Assembly: GCA_017478485.1 (NCBI GenBank)
Contig: JAFVDI010000027.1
Location: forward strand, 1-46,510
DNA: 46,510 nucleotides
Direction of reading: 5' to 3'
Origin: Clostridiales bacterium
Lineage (GTDB): Bacteria > Bacillota > Clostridia > Saccharofermentanales > Saccharofermentanaceae
In this document: positions 25,114 to 33,514 of the stretch, piece by piece
Layout of the letters: each line of letters opens with the position of its first letter
Position numbering within the stretch: position 1 is the stretch's first letter
Made by a program: the position numbers and the translations under genes
The notes under the pieces: generated by a model
Databases searched by the model: none
The model's input: the letters and a program-made list of their open reading frames with translations, nothing else
Told to the model about the DNA's origin: nothing

Positions 25114-26703
25114 ATGAATTTCGGATTTTCTTACATCGGATTGATTTGGCTCATCATGCTGACAGTCCCGAATATTATATGGACAAAGAACCGGCCGAAG
25201 GATTATGAGAAGTATTCGGCAAAAGAGAACAAGGTGCTGCAGGCATTCGAAAGATGCGGCCAGTTCATCGTCACACCTGCGGCCTTGATTTTTTCGGACT
25301 TTAACTTCAAAGGATTCAACTTCTGGTTTCCTGTCCTTGCAGTTTCCTTCATCTGTATGGTGATCTACGAGATATTCTGGATCAGATATTTCAAGAGCGA
25401 AAAGACCATGAAGGACTTTTACAGAGGACTTTTAGGCATTCCTGTCGCCGGCGCGACGCTTCCTGTCATTGCATTTTTCCTGCTCGGGATCTACGGCGGA
25501 AACATCATCATGCTCGTAGGTTCCGTCATTCTCGGAATAGGCCACATCGGCATCCACAGGCAGCATGAAAGAGCGGTAAACGGCCCGAAGAAAAAGAAGA
25601 GCCTCGGCGTACGCATCATCAGGGGATTCCTGAAAGCGGTCTGCATCATACTGGCAGTTGTCATCGGAGGCTCATTCATTTTCTGCATTGCGGTCCGCAA
25701 TTACAGACAGATCAGCCGCGCGGTTACCTATAAGGACGGCGTCAACGAGCAGCTATATGTGCAGCTGAATGACCAGCAGGAATACATTACGATCTGCGGA
25801 AAGAACAGATCCAATCCGGTCATCATCTCGCTCCACGGAGGCCCCGGATCTGCATCGACATATGCTGATTATTCCTGGTTTGATCTTCTCACCGATGAAT
25901 ACACGGTCATCGGCTGGGACGAAAGAGGCTGCGGAAGGTCTTACTACAGGAACGAGAAGGAAGATCCCGACAATAAGACACTGACATTTGAGCAGCAGCT
26001 TAAAGACCTTGATGCTCTTGTCGATTACGCAAAAGAACGTTTCGGGCAGGATAAGGTCATCATCATGGGCCATTCCTACGGAAGTCTTTTGGGCAGCAGA
26101 TATGTACTCGCTCATCCCGAAAAGGTCTCGGCATATATCGGTATCGGCCAGGTCGTAAACGAGAAGGACTATGCAGGCGAGACATATGCCTATGAGGATG
26201 CTCTCCGCATCGCAAAGGAGAGAGGCGACGATACATCCGAAATGGATGCGGCCTATAAGAGATTCATGTCAGATATGAGCATAGCCAATCTTCAGTCGCT
26301 CAGGAGTCTGGTCGAAGCATATCATCCCGTGACTGAAACGGCTGATGTGTCAACTTTTCCGACAGTGACAAGCCCGTACATCGGAGTCGATGATGTCAGA
26401 TGGTTTATCCTGGTTTTAAAGGCTCTTGCCGGTGACAAAAGGTTTGAACAGCTGCAAAAGCCTCTTGATGATCACATGATGGGATTCAATGCGTTTGAGA
26501 CAAATGATGAATATCAGATGCCTGTACTGTTCATCTCGGGATCTTGTGACTGGATCTGTCCGTTCGGCATGATGCAGGAATATGCGGAAAAGATCAAAGC
26601 ACCTTCGGTAAAGGTAAAACTCATGGAAGGCTGCGGACATTCTCCGATGGGACAGCGTCCCGTTGAATTCACGAACGAGATAAAGGCATTTCTTAAAAGA
26701 TAA
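25114..26703 (+). CDS. Membrane-anchored alpha/beta hydrolase (prolyl iminopeptidase-like)
   Basis: 529 residues: about five membrane helices in the first ~200, then an alpha/beta hydrolase of the S33 type. Seen: oxyanion motif HGGPGS (~241), DERGCGRS, nucleophile Ser in GHSYGS (~318), a late acid in SGSCDWICP and His in GCGHSPMG. A cap insertion (~375-450) is as expected. HGGPG plus DxRGxGxS are typical of prolyl aminopeptidases, though fusion to a multi-pass membrane domain is unusual. Substrate unknown. It lies 10 bp from a second hydrolase gene, probably in one operon, possibly with read-through from the PadR operon. Confidence 0.85.
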   Translation: MNFGFSYIGLIWLIMLTVPNIIWTKNRPKDYEKYSAKENKVLQAFERCGQFIVTPAALIFSDFNFKGFNFWFPVLAVSFICMVIYEIFWIRYFKSEKTMKDFYRGLLGIPVAGATLPVIAFFLLGIYGGNIIMLVGSVILGIGHIGIHRQHERAVNGPKKKKSLGVRIIRGFLKAVCIILAVVIGGSFIFCIAVRNYRQISRAVTYKDGVNEQLYVQLNDQQEYITICGKNRSNPVIISLHGGPGSASTYADYSWFDLLTDEYTVIGWDERGCGRSYYRNEKEDPDNKTLTFEQQLKDLDALVDYAKERFGQDKVIIMGHSYGSLLGSRYVLAHPEKVSAYIGIGQVVNEKDYAGETYAYEDALRIAKERGDDTSEMDAAYKRFMSDMSIANLQSLRSLVEAYHPVTETADVSTFPTVTSPYIGVDDVRWFILVLKALAGDKRFEQLQKPLDDHMMGFNAFETNDEYQMPVLFISGSCDWICPFGMMQEYAEKIKAPSVKVKLMEGCGHSPMGQRPVEFTNEIKAFLKR

Positions 26704-26712
26704 GAGGCATAT

Positions 26713-27669
26713 ATGAAGAAGTTTTTGAAAATTATAGGCAGGGTATTAATGATCATCACTGCGGTCATAGCGGTCTTTTTGCTGGGACTGTTCATTTACG
26801 ACAGGATCATGCTGTCTTCCGAAAAGATGCTTATCGAGAACCAGATGTACGGGCAGAAGGTTGAAGTCGACGGTGCCCGGATGAGCATCTACACGGCAGG
26901 CAAAGGCGATCACACGCTCGTGTTCATGGCGGGTGCGGGTGACTCAGGTCCGATCTTCAGCTTTAAGTCTTTTGCAGACCGTTTCAGCGATTACAGAGTG
27001 GTCATCATCGAGAAGTTCGGATACGGCTTCAGCGACGCTTTTGACGGCCCCAGGGACGTTAAGACCAGAGTCGATCAGGACAGAAAAGCCCTTAAAGCGG
27101 CAGGAATAGAAGGACCTTACATTTTGTGCCCGCACTCCTACTCAGGACTTGAGACCATATACTGGGCACAGACTTTTCCTTCGGAAGTTGAAGCAATAGC
27201 GGGTCTTGATATGGCCATACCGGCAGCCTACGATATGTATGACGAGAGTTACATAAAGTCGAATGCCTCACAATTCTCATTGATGAGGGCAGTAAGGAAG
27301 ATGGGGATCGTAAGGCTTTTGGCCGGAGGCAGCATTAATAAAGATTTTGCGGCTGAGGAGAAAGCTACGGCGATGGCTCTTGTTTGCGGGAGATACTGCA
27401 ATGAGACATATGCTCATGAATCAGACTACCTGATAAGTGACCGTGATCTTATCGAAAGCAAAGACATGCCGGACGTTCCTACACTTCTCATCGTCTCAGA
27501 CGGAAAGATCCTGGAAGGATGGACCGGTATGGTTAAGGACTATGCTTCAAAGCTGTCCGGTGCAACCGTCGTGCAGCTTGACTGCGGACACGGCGTTTAT
27601 AGAGAAGAGCCCGACAAGTGCGAAAAGGCAATGAGGGAGTTTTTCGATAAGCTTGACGGCAAGGCTTGA
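26713..27669 (+). CDS. Membrane-anchored alpha/beta hydrolase
   Basis: 318 residues with one N-terminal membrane helix (~5-27). Fold motifs: GAGDSGP oxyanion loop, EKFGYGFSD, nucleophile elbow CPHSYSG (Ser ~142), late Asp in LIVSDGK and His in CGHGVYRE. The elbow has Pro-His-Ser rather than Gly-x-Ser at its start, a small deviation. Likely membrane-attached with the catalytic domain outside. Ten bases after the preceding hydrolase, so co-transcribed. Substrate unknown. Confidence 0.85.
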   Translation: MKKFLKIIGRVLMIITAVIAVFLLGLFIYDRIMLSSEKMLIENQMYGQKVEVDGARMSIYTAGKGDHTLVFMAGAGDSGPIFSFKSFADRFSDYRVVIIEKFGYGFSDAFDGPRDVKTRVDQDRKALKAAGIEGPYILCPHSYSGLETIYWAQTFPSEVEAIAGLDMAIPAAYDMYDESYIKSNASQFSLMRAVRKMGIVRLLAGGSINKDFAAEEKATAMALVCGRYCNETYAHESDYLISDRDLIESKDMPDVPTLLIVSDGKILEGWTGMVKDYASKLSGATVVQLDCGHGVYREEPDKCEKAMREFFDKLDGKA

Positions 27670-27762
27670 GATCAGCAATAAAAAATCAACAAAACCTTAA
27701 CCTGCGGGCGGAAAATAGATGTTAAAATCAAAACAATAAAGGAAAAATAGAGGGGTTATTCA

Positions 27763-29487
27763 GTGGTCGCGTACTATGAAATATTATTCGGTCTGTCAGT
27801 ACTTCTGACGCTGATATATATCTTCATCTGGCATAAGCATTTCGATACGCATATCTCGCTGATCTTTGCGTTCATTCCGGTCGCAAACTTAGGCTATGCG
27901 ATGCTTGCGCACGCAAGAACACTCGATGCGGCGATCGCGTCAGCAAAGATTACTTACATAGGCGGCTGCTTCCTCGCTCTTTTCATAACCCAGAGTATCT
28001 TCGGTCTTTGCCACATAAAGATGAAGAGCTGGATGAACGTAGTCCTCATGTCGCTGTCTCTTATGAGCTTTTCGTTTGCTCTTACCATGGGCAGCAGGCC
28101 GTGGTTCTACAAGACGGTAAGCTTTGAGATCGACAAAGGCATGGGCAGGCTAACAAAGACATACGGCTTTGCGCATACTCTGACTTATGTCGTGATCACT
28201 TTCTTCATCGTGATCAGTTTCATCGCGATGGTCTACAGCCTTGTCAAAAAGAAGGATGTTTCGAGCAAGACGATCATACTCCTGATGTTCCCGGCGACCG
28301 TCTCGTTTATTAGTTATTTCATGAACAAGGCGCTGCCTGAAGGCATGGATGCGATGCCGCTGTCTTATGTTTTCGCGCAGCTCATATACCTCATCATCGT
28401 AAGGCGTCTGTGCCTTTACGATGTGACCGATCTGGCTGTTGATTCGCTGGTAAACAAAGGCGAGACGGGCTTTATGTCATTTGATTTCGATAACAATTAT
28501 CTCGGTTCGAACGAGCCCGCCAGAAAGATTTTCCCCGAGATCGCCAGTCTCAGGGTGGACTCTTATGCGGGCAGAAATCTGCAAATAAAGAACACGTTCC
28601 TCAAGTGGCTCGAAGACTTTAAGAAAGATGAGAGCAAGGACCGTATCTATTACGAGGCGGATGACAAGATCTATCTCGTCACCATCAACTATCTCTATGA
28701 CGGAAAGCACAGGGTCGGCTACCAGTTCTTCATCACCGACGATACTGATTCACGTAAGTACATGAAGCTCCTCGCGAACTATAACGACCAGCTGTCGGCG
28801 GAAGTTAACGAGAAGACCGAGAGCATCATTCAGATGCATAACAGGCTTATCCTCGGCATGGCAACCATGGTTGAAAGCCGCGACAACTCGACGGGCGGAC
28901 ACATCAGGAGAACGAGTGATGTCGTAAGGATCCTGATCGATGAGATAAAGAATGATTCTTCAGACAAGAAGAGAATGCTCAAGCTCTTCGGTCTTAAGGG
29001 TCTTACCGAAGAGTTCTGCGAGAACGTCATCCAGGCGGCCCCGATGCATGACTTGGGAAAGATCGCAGTCGATGATGCGATCTTGAGAAAGCCCGGAAAG
29101 TTTACCGATGAAGAATACGAGAAGATGAAATCGCACGCTGCCGAAGGCGCGCGGATCATCGATTCGATCCTTGAGGGTACCGGTAATGAATCGTTTCACA
29201 AGGTCGCCAGAAACGTCGCGCATTATCATCACGAGAGATGGGACGGCTCGGGTTATCCCGAAAAGCTCAAGGGCGAGGAGATCCCGGTCGAGGCCCGTAT
29301 AATGGCCATTGCGGATGTTTATGACGCACTGGTCAGCAAGCGCGTCTATAAGGACAAGTTCTCTTTTGAAGATGCTGACAGGATCATGATGGAAAGCTTC
29401 GGAAAGCACTTTGACAAGAGGCTCGAACAATACTATGTCGCAGCCAGACCCAGACTTGAGGAATACTACAGGAGCTTGGGTGACTGA
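27763..29487 (+). CDS. 7TM-PAS-HD-GYP cyclic-di-GMP phosphodiesterase
   Basis: 574 residues from a GTG start with AGAGGGG 7 nt upstream. Seven hydrophobic helices (~3-225), a PAS-like segment (~235-335), a coiled-coil connector (NEKTESIIQMHNRL) and a C-terminal HD-GYP domain: HIRRTSD, MHDLGKIAVDD (~428), SHAAEGARI, HYHHERWDGSGYP (~490) and ADVYDALVSKRVY. All metal ligands and the GYP motif are present, so c-di-GMP hydrolysis is expected. The input half is paralogous to the stand-alone sensor at 13921-15018. A SpoU methyltransferase starts 2 nt after the stop; I see no functional link. Confidence 0.92.
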   Translation: MVAYYEILFGLSVLLTLIYIFIWHKHFDTHISLIFAFIPVANLGYAMLAHARTLDAAIASAKITYIGGCFLALFITQSIFGLCHIKMKSWMNVVLMSLSLMSFSFALTMGSRPWFYKTVSFEIDKGMGRLTKTYGFAHTLTYVVITFFIVISFIAMVYSLVKKKDVSSKTIILLMFPATVSFISYFMNKALPEGMDAMPLSYVFAQLIYLIIVRRLCLYDVTDLAVDSLVNKGETGFMSFDFDNNYLGSNEPARKIFPEIASLRVDSYAGRNLQIKNTFLKWLEDFKKDESKDRIYYEADDKIYLVTINYLYDGKHRVGYQFFITDDTDSRKYMKLLANYNDQLSAEVNEKTESIIQMHNRLILGMATMVESRDNSTGGHIRRTSDVVRILIDEIKNDSSDKKRMLKLFGLKGLTEEFCENVIQAAPMHDLGKIAVDDAILRKPGKFTDEEYEKMKSHAAEGARIIDSILEGTGNESFHKVARNVAHYHHERWDGSGYPEKLKGEEIPVEARIMAIADVYDALVSKRVYKDKFSFEDADRIMMESFGKHFDKRLEQYYVAARPRLEEYYRSLGD

Positions 29488-29489
29488 CA

Positions 29490-30305
29490 ATGAACCTGAT
29501 CGACATCACAAGCATTTCAGATGATAAGGTGAGCATCTTCGTATCTTCGTCAGAGCCCCAGCTGCGCCATTACAGGGATCCTGACGGCGGCATCTTCATT
29601 GCCGAGAGCTGCAAGGTCATAAGCCGCGCATTAGACAGCGGGATGAAGCCCGAATCCATGCTTGTCAGCACTTCCGTTTTCGAAAAGGAAGAAGTCTCTT
29701 CGCTTCTTTCGCGTGTCGGAGATGTGCCCGTTTACCGCGCACCTTCCGATGTTATGGAGGGCATTACCGGCTACCATCTGACGGGCGGAATACTCTGCTC
29801 GATGACGAGGCCCGTGCTTCCTTCTGCCGCTGAGATACTCGATCATTCCGCTTCATATTCGCGCATTGCGGTGCTCGAAAACATAGTCAATCCGACCAAT
29901 GTAGGCGCTGTCTTCAGGAGTGCCGCAGCATTCAACATAGATGCAGTGCTGCTCGTCGAGGGAACATGCGATCCTCTGGAACGCCGTGCGATGAGGGTTT
30001 CCATGGGTACTGTCTTTCAGCTTCCGTGGACTTTCATCGGCAGAGAAGATGTCTGCGGAACGCTTCGTTCGCTCGGATATAAGAGCGCCGCACTGGCTCT
30101 TGTTGATGATTCGGTCACTTTGGATTCCGCCGTTCTCAAAGATGAACCGCGCCTTGCCGTTCTGATCGGGAATGAAGGCAACGGTCTTACTCAGCAGACT
30201 ATTGATAACGCTGACTATAAAGTAATAATCCCGATGTCGCACGAGGTCGATTCGCTCAACGCCGCGGCCGCAAGTGCGGTGGCATTCTGGGAACTTACGC
30301 GCTGA
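29490..30305 (+). CDS. SpoU/TrmH-family RNA 2'-O-methyltransferase
   Basis: 271 residues with an N-terminal L30e-like substrate-binding part (~15-100) and the SPOUT knot at the C-terminus: NPTNVGAVFRSAAAF (motif 1), LIGNEGNGL (motif 2), and IPMSHEVDSLNAAAASAV (motif 3). These bind S-adenosylmethionine and methylate a ribose in rRNA or tRNA; the target cannot be told. Tightly coupled to the HD-GYP gene. The convergent gene ends only 18 bp away with no visible terminator between. Confidence 0.92.
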   Translation: MNLIDITSISDDKVSIFVSSSEPQLRHYRDPDGGIFIAESCKVISRALDSGMKPESMLVSTSVFEKEEVSSLLSRVGDVPVYRAPSDVMEGITGYHLTGGILCSMTRPVLPSAAEILDHSASYSRIAVLENIVNPTNVGAVFRSAAAFNIDAVLLVEGTCDPLERRAMRVSMGTVFQLPWTFIGREDVCGTLRSLGYKSAALALVDDSVTLDSAVLKDEPRLAVLIGNEGNGLTQQTIDNADYKVIIPMSHEVDSLNAAAASAVAFWELTR

Positions 30306-30323
30306 TAACGGATCTTATTTCGC

Positions 30324-31304
30324 TTATTTGAAAAGGATATTGAAGACGCCCTTCTTATATTCTTCGCCGCCCCATTCAACGACCGTGAAACCTTTTCGCT
30401 CAGGATGTTCAACGTCATTCAGATCCTGCGGCTTGATATCGACATATGAATTCGAAGCGTACCAGAGCATGTTGATCCTGATGACGGTATCAGGTTTGGG
30501 ATTGACTTTGAGAGATGCGACTTCCTCATAAGCCGTTGTCTGGAATGAAATGACGTTGTATTTGTTTCCGGCCATCTCAGGAAGCCAGAACGTGATGAAA
30601 TCATCTGCTTCTTTATCGGTAAGGCCTAACTTGCCCAAAATGGATTCAAGGAACTGTGCGGTGTCCTCGCCCTTAACGCAGTAGCCTTTGCTCAGATCGG
30701 GAATGAGAGAAATATCTCCTTCCCAGTACAGGTAGGAGTATTTTCTGCCATTTTTATCCGTGAGAGTACCGTCGGGATCAGCCGTGACTTTCCAGCCCTT
30801 TTCCGTATCGTAAGCCGGATACGTGGTCACCAGTCTGCCGTTTATTTCCAGCTTGACGTTTACTTCCGTACGGGTCTCGGGGTAAAGGTAGATTATGGGT
30901 TTCCTGGCCCTGGCGAGATAATAGGAATAAAAGCACCAAATGACCGATATCTCGATGACAACGATAAATATGTAGATAATCACCTTGGCGGCGGTCTTCC
31001 TGTTTAATATCAATGCTTTTATGAACAGATAGATCACGATCAGCCTCGGCAGACTGAACAAAAATGCGAGAAGGCACATGATCAGATACCGGATGATACT
31101 GTCCGGGAATGTGGTGATATCTTCATATGCCATTTTGAAAAAGTTCAAAAGATCATTGAAAGACCACGGCATTGCCATGACCGCGATTATTATCGGCGGC
31201 CCGAAAAAGAACAGAAAGATACCGTATACGATAACGGCGGTCTTCCATTTTTTGAGAGTGCGGCGGGTACTCTCATTTATCTCTTTTGTGTCCTCGTGAT
31301 CCAT
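30324..31304 (-). CDS. Membrane protein with an uncharacterised C-terminal domain
   Basis: 326 residues: a charged N-terminus, three hydrophobic stretches (~22-44, 71-97, 107-129) and a soluble domain from ~135 onward beginning RKPIIYLYPE. The domain has a beta-rich start, then recognisable blocks YLYWEGD, GYCVKGEDT, FITFWLPEM, YNVISF and VVEWGGE. I recall similar domains in hypothetical proteins of Bacillota but know no function. TGGAGC precedes the start. It lies 46 nt downstream of the GGDEF gene on the same strand, so co-transcription is likely and a link to c-di-GMP signalling possible. Confidence 0.75.
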   Translation of the reverse strand: MDHEDTKEINESTRRTLKKWKTAVIVYGIFLFFFGPPIIIAVMAMPWSFNDLLNFFKMAYEDITTFPDSIIRYLIMCLLAFLFSLPRLIVIYLFIKALILNRKTAAKVIIYIFIVVIEISVIWCFYSYYLARARKPIIYLYPETRTEVNVKLEINGRLVTTYPAYDTEKGWKVTADPDGTLTDKNGRKYSYLYWEGDISLIPDLSKGYCVKGEDTAQFLESILGKLGLTDKEADDFITFWLPEMAGNKYNVISFQTTAYEEVASLKVNPKPDTVIRINMLWYASNSYVDIKPQDLNDVEHPERKGFTVVEWGGEEYKKGVFNILFK

Positions 31305-31350
31305 TTGTCTGCTCCACAGATCTTAACTGCCAGTTACCCGGTACAGCGGT

Positions 31351-33321
31351 TTATTCGGCGTCAACGCCCATGCTGCGGGTTATCTCAAACTTGTTCTTGC
31401 CGGAACGTTTCGCATCGTATAGCGCTGAATCAGCCTGGGCGAACATGTCTGCTGCGACGGAAGGCTTATCTGCCCATACGATGCCGATCGACAGGCCGGG
31501 GGCGTTTTCAAATTCGGAAACGTCTGAGTCCGGTGCCTTGCGGCATCCGCATTCAAAGAGCATCTTGTCGACTTCGCCAATAAGGTTCAGAGCTTTGTCT
31601 TCGATCTGCGCGGGACCTGTGACGTTTGCCATGAACGCAATGAATTCGTCGCTTCCGTAACGCACCAGGACATCGCTCGGACGGAACTGGTTCCTGATGA
31701 TCTCTGCGGCCTTCTTAAGGACTTCATCGCCGAAATCGTGACCGAAAGTGTCGTTGATATGCTTGAAATTATCGATGTCCATGACGAACATGACGTGATA
31801 TCTTTGCGGATACCTTCTGGCGATGACTGAGATCTCTTCGACTCCGGAATCTTTGTTGAGAAGTCCGGTGAGACTGTCGTGCCTAGATGCATATGCAGGT
31901 TCGCCGCTGTTGCTGCTCATCTCATTCCGAGATCCGGGTTCACCATTGGCAGTTTCCGTAATGCCGGCCTTATTCTTGGAATCGACGAGATTCCTGAATG
32001 CTTTTGCATAGAGTTTTTGGAAATCACAATTTTCGAACTCCGAAGCGAAGACTGCAGTGAAGACATATTCTATCAGGCAGTCGGGATTCCCGCTGTTGTA
32101 GTGTTCCACCTTTGAGGCGATCTTTTCGAGGCAGGCTTTCTCATCACCGTGATTGAGACCGTTGCAGAGAACTATGATCTCGGCGCCGTTATATCTTCCG
32201 ACGAAGCTCCCTGAGGGCATCGAAACAGAGATGAGATGCGCAAACTGATAGAGAAGCATGTTGCCGATGTCACGTCCGGCCGTATTGTTCAGACGGATGA
32301 GGTTCGTGAGATCGAAAAGGAAGATCATGCTGCTGTCCGGATTGAACCTTTCGCTGATCTGGATCTCGCTCGAGTTCTTGTTGGGAAGGCCCGTAACCTG
32401 GTCTTTTCCAAGCTTGAGGTTTAATTCGCGGTTCAGCTTTTCGAGCTGGTGCTTCTCTTCGCGGTACGTTGTGGAAACGTCCGACTGAAGAGCGGCGATG
32501 AATTTGTGATCGTTGTCGAACCACTGGAAGATGACCTGCTTGCGGCAGATATCCCCGTGTTTTGTCTTCATGTCGTAGATGATTATGTATTCACCGTTTT
32601 TGGTAAGTTCGCTGACGAGGTTTTCTATCGATACGCTGTCGCTTATCGGATCATCTCCGGCTTTGGCGGACGCGTCCAGAATGCCGGTAAAAGTCGTGTC
32701 ATAGTCGATCTTTCCGTCGATGCCGAATTCTGTCAGGTTCCTTGTGAGTTCGTCGGATACGGATTCAAAAGAAATGGTGCGCGCGTTTATGTCGATGATG
32801 GAAATGCATTCGCAGATCGAATTGATGGCCATTGTCGCGATCTTGCGGAAATGCTTGAGCCTTGAAATATCCTTGGTCATGAAACCTGCGAGTATGTCAC
32901 CTGTTTCCGCGTCCTTCATGATGACCATCTGCGTAAGGACAAAGCAGGTTATGTCGGTAGTTACAAGGTCATAGATCAAGTAGTACTGACTCTTGCCTGA
33001 TCCGTACAGATCCATGATGCCCTTGCGGCTGAAATTGCGGAGGAAATTGAGACGGTTTTCTTTGTCTCCGATCAGGGCGGCTGTGTTTATAAGGTTTTTA
33101 CGGGTGAGGGAACTCTGATCCTTAAGGAACGGACAGGAAGACATCGCGTAATCGGTGAACTCGTCTGATGCTACGGGAGGAGTGATCTTGCGTGCAGCCA
33201 GAGTGCTGATCATCGTATCTTTCGTGACGTTGTAGCAGCTGGCTCTGACGACAGGCGAATTCAGTATGTACCTGTCAAAAAACATGGCTTCATCGTAGAA
33301 ATATTCAGAAATGCCGTTCAT
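31351..33321 (-). CDS. Dual-GGDEF diguanylate cyclase with an N-terminal sensory region
   Basis: 656 residues, no clear membrane helix, so likely cytosolic. The first ~300 residues look sensory (PAS-like blocks around ETGDILAGF and SIIDINARTISFE). The first GGDEF-like domain (~300-450) is degenerate: YNGAE in place of the signature. The second (~475-650) carries GSDEF (~555), preceded at the correct 5-residue distance by RPSD, an RxxD product-inhibition site, plus DIDNFKHINDTFGHDFGD. It probably makes c-di-GMP with feedback control; GSDEF is a slight variant, so activity is likely but unproven. ACGGAGGGAT precedes the start. The unknown membrane protein follows in the same direction. Confidence 0.88.
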   Translation of the reverse strand: MNGISEYFYDEAMFFDRYILNSPVVRASCYNVTKDTMISTLAARKITPPVASDEFTDYAMSSCPFLKDQSSLTRKNLINTAALIGDKENRLNFLRNFSRKGIMDLYGSGKSQYYLIYDLVTTDITCFVLTQMVIMKDAETGDILAGFMTKDISRLKHFRKIATMAINSICECISIIDINARTISFESVSDELTRNLTEFGIDGKIDYDTTFTGILDASAKAGDDPISDSVSIENLVSELTKNGEYIIIYDMKTKHGDICRKQVIFQWFDNDHKFIAALQSDVSTTYREEKHQLEKLNRELNLKLGKDQVTGLPNKNSSEIQISERFNPDSSMIFLFDLTNLIRLNNTAGRDIGNMLLYQFAHLISVSMPSGSFVGRYNGAEIIVLCNGLNHGDEKACLEKIASKVEHYNSGNPDCLIEYVFTAVFASEFENCDFQKLYAKAFRNLVDSKNKAGITETANGEPGSRNEMSSNSGEPAYASRHDSLTGLLNKDSGVEEISVIARRYPQRYHVMFVMDIDNFKHINDTFGHDFGDEVLKKAAEIIRNQFRPSDVLVRYGSDEFIAFMANVTGPAQIEDKALNLIGEVDKMLFECGCRKAPDSDVSEFENAPGLSIGIVWADKPSVAADMFAQADSALYDAKRSGKNKFEITRSMGVDAE

Positions 33322-33514
33322 ATTGCATCCCTCCGTATATGTCTAGATTTTTTGATTTTACAACACGAACCGTTCCCTGACTATCACTTAATCATTATTT
33401 ATAAAATATTAATTTGTAAAAACAGAAAATTGAAATAAAAGCCACTATCATATGAGAAAACGGTCTGCGATTTTTGTATTATTCGAGTGCAATGTTTTTT
33501 CGGGAGGATGTCAT

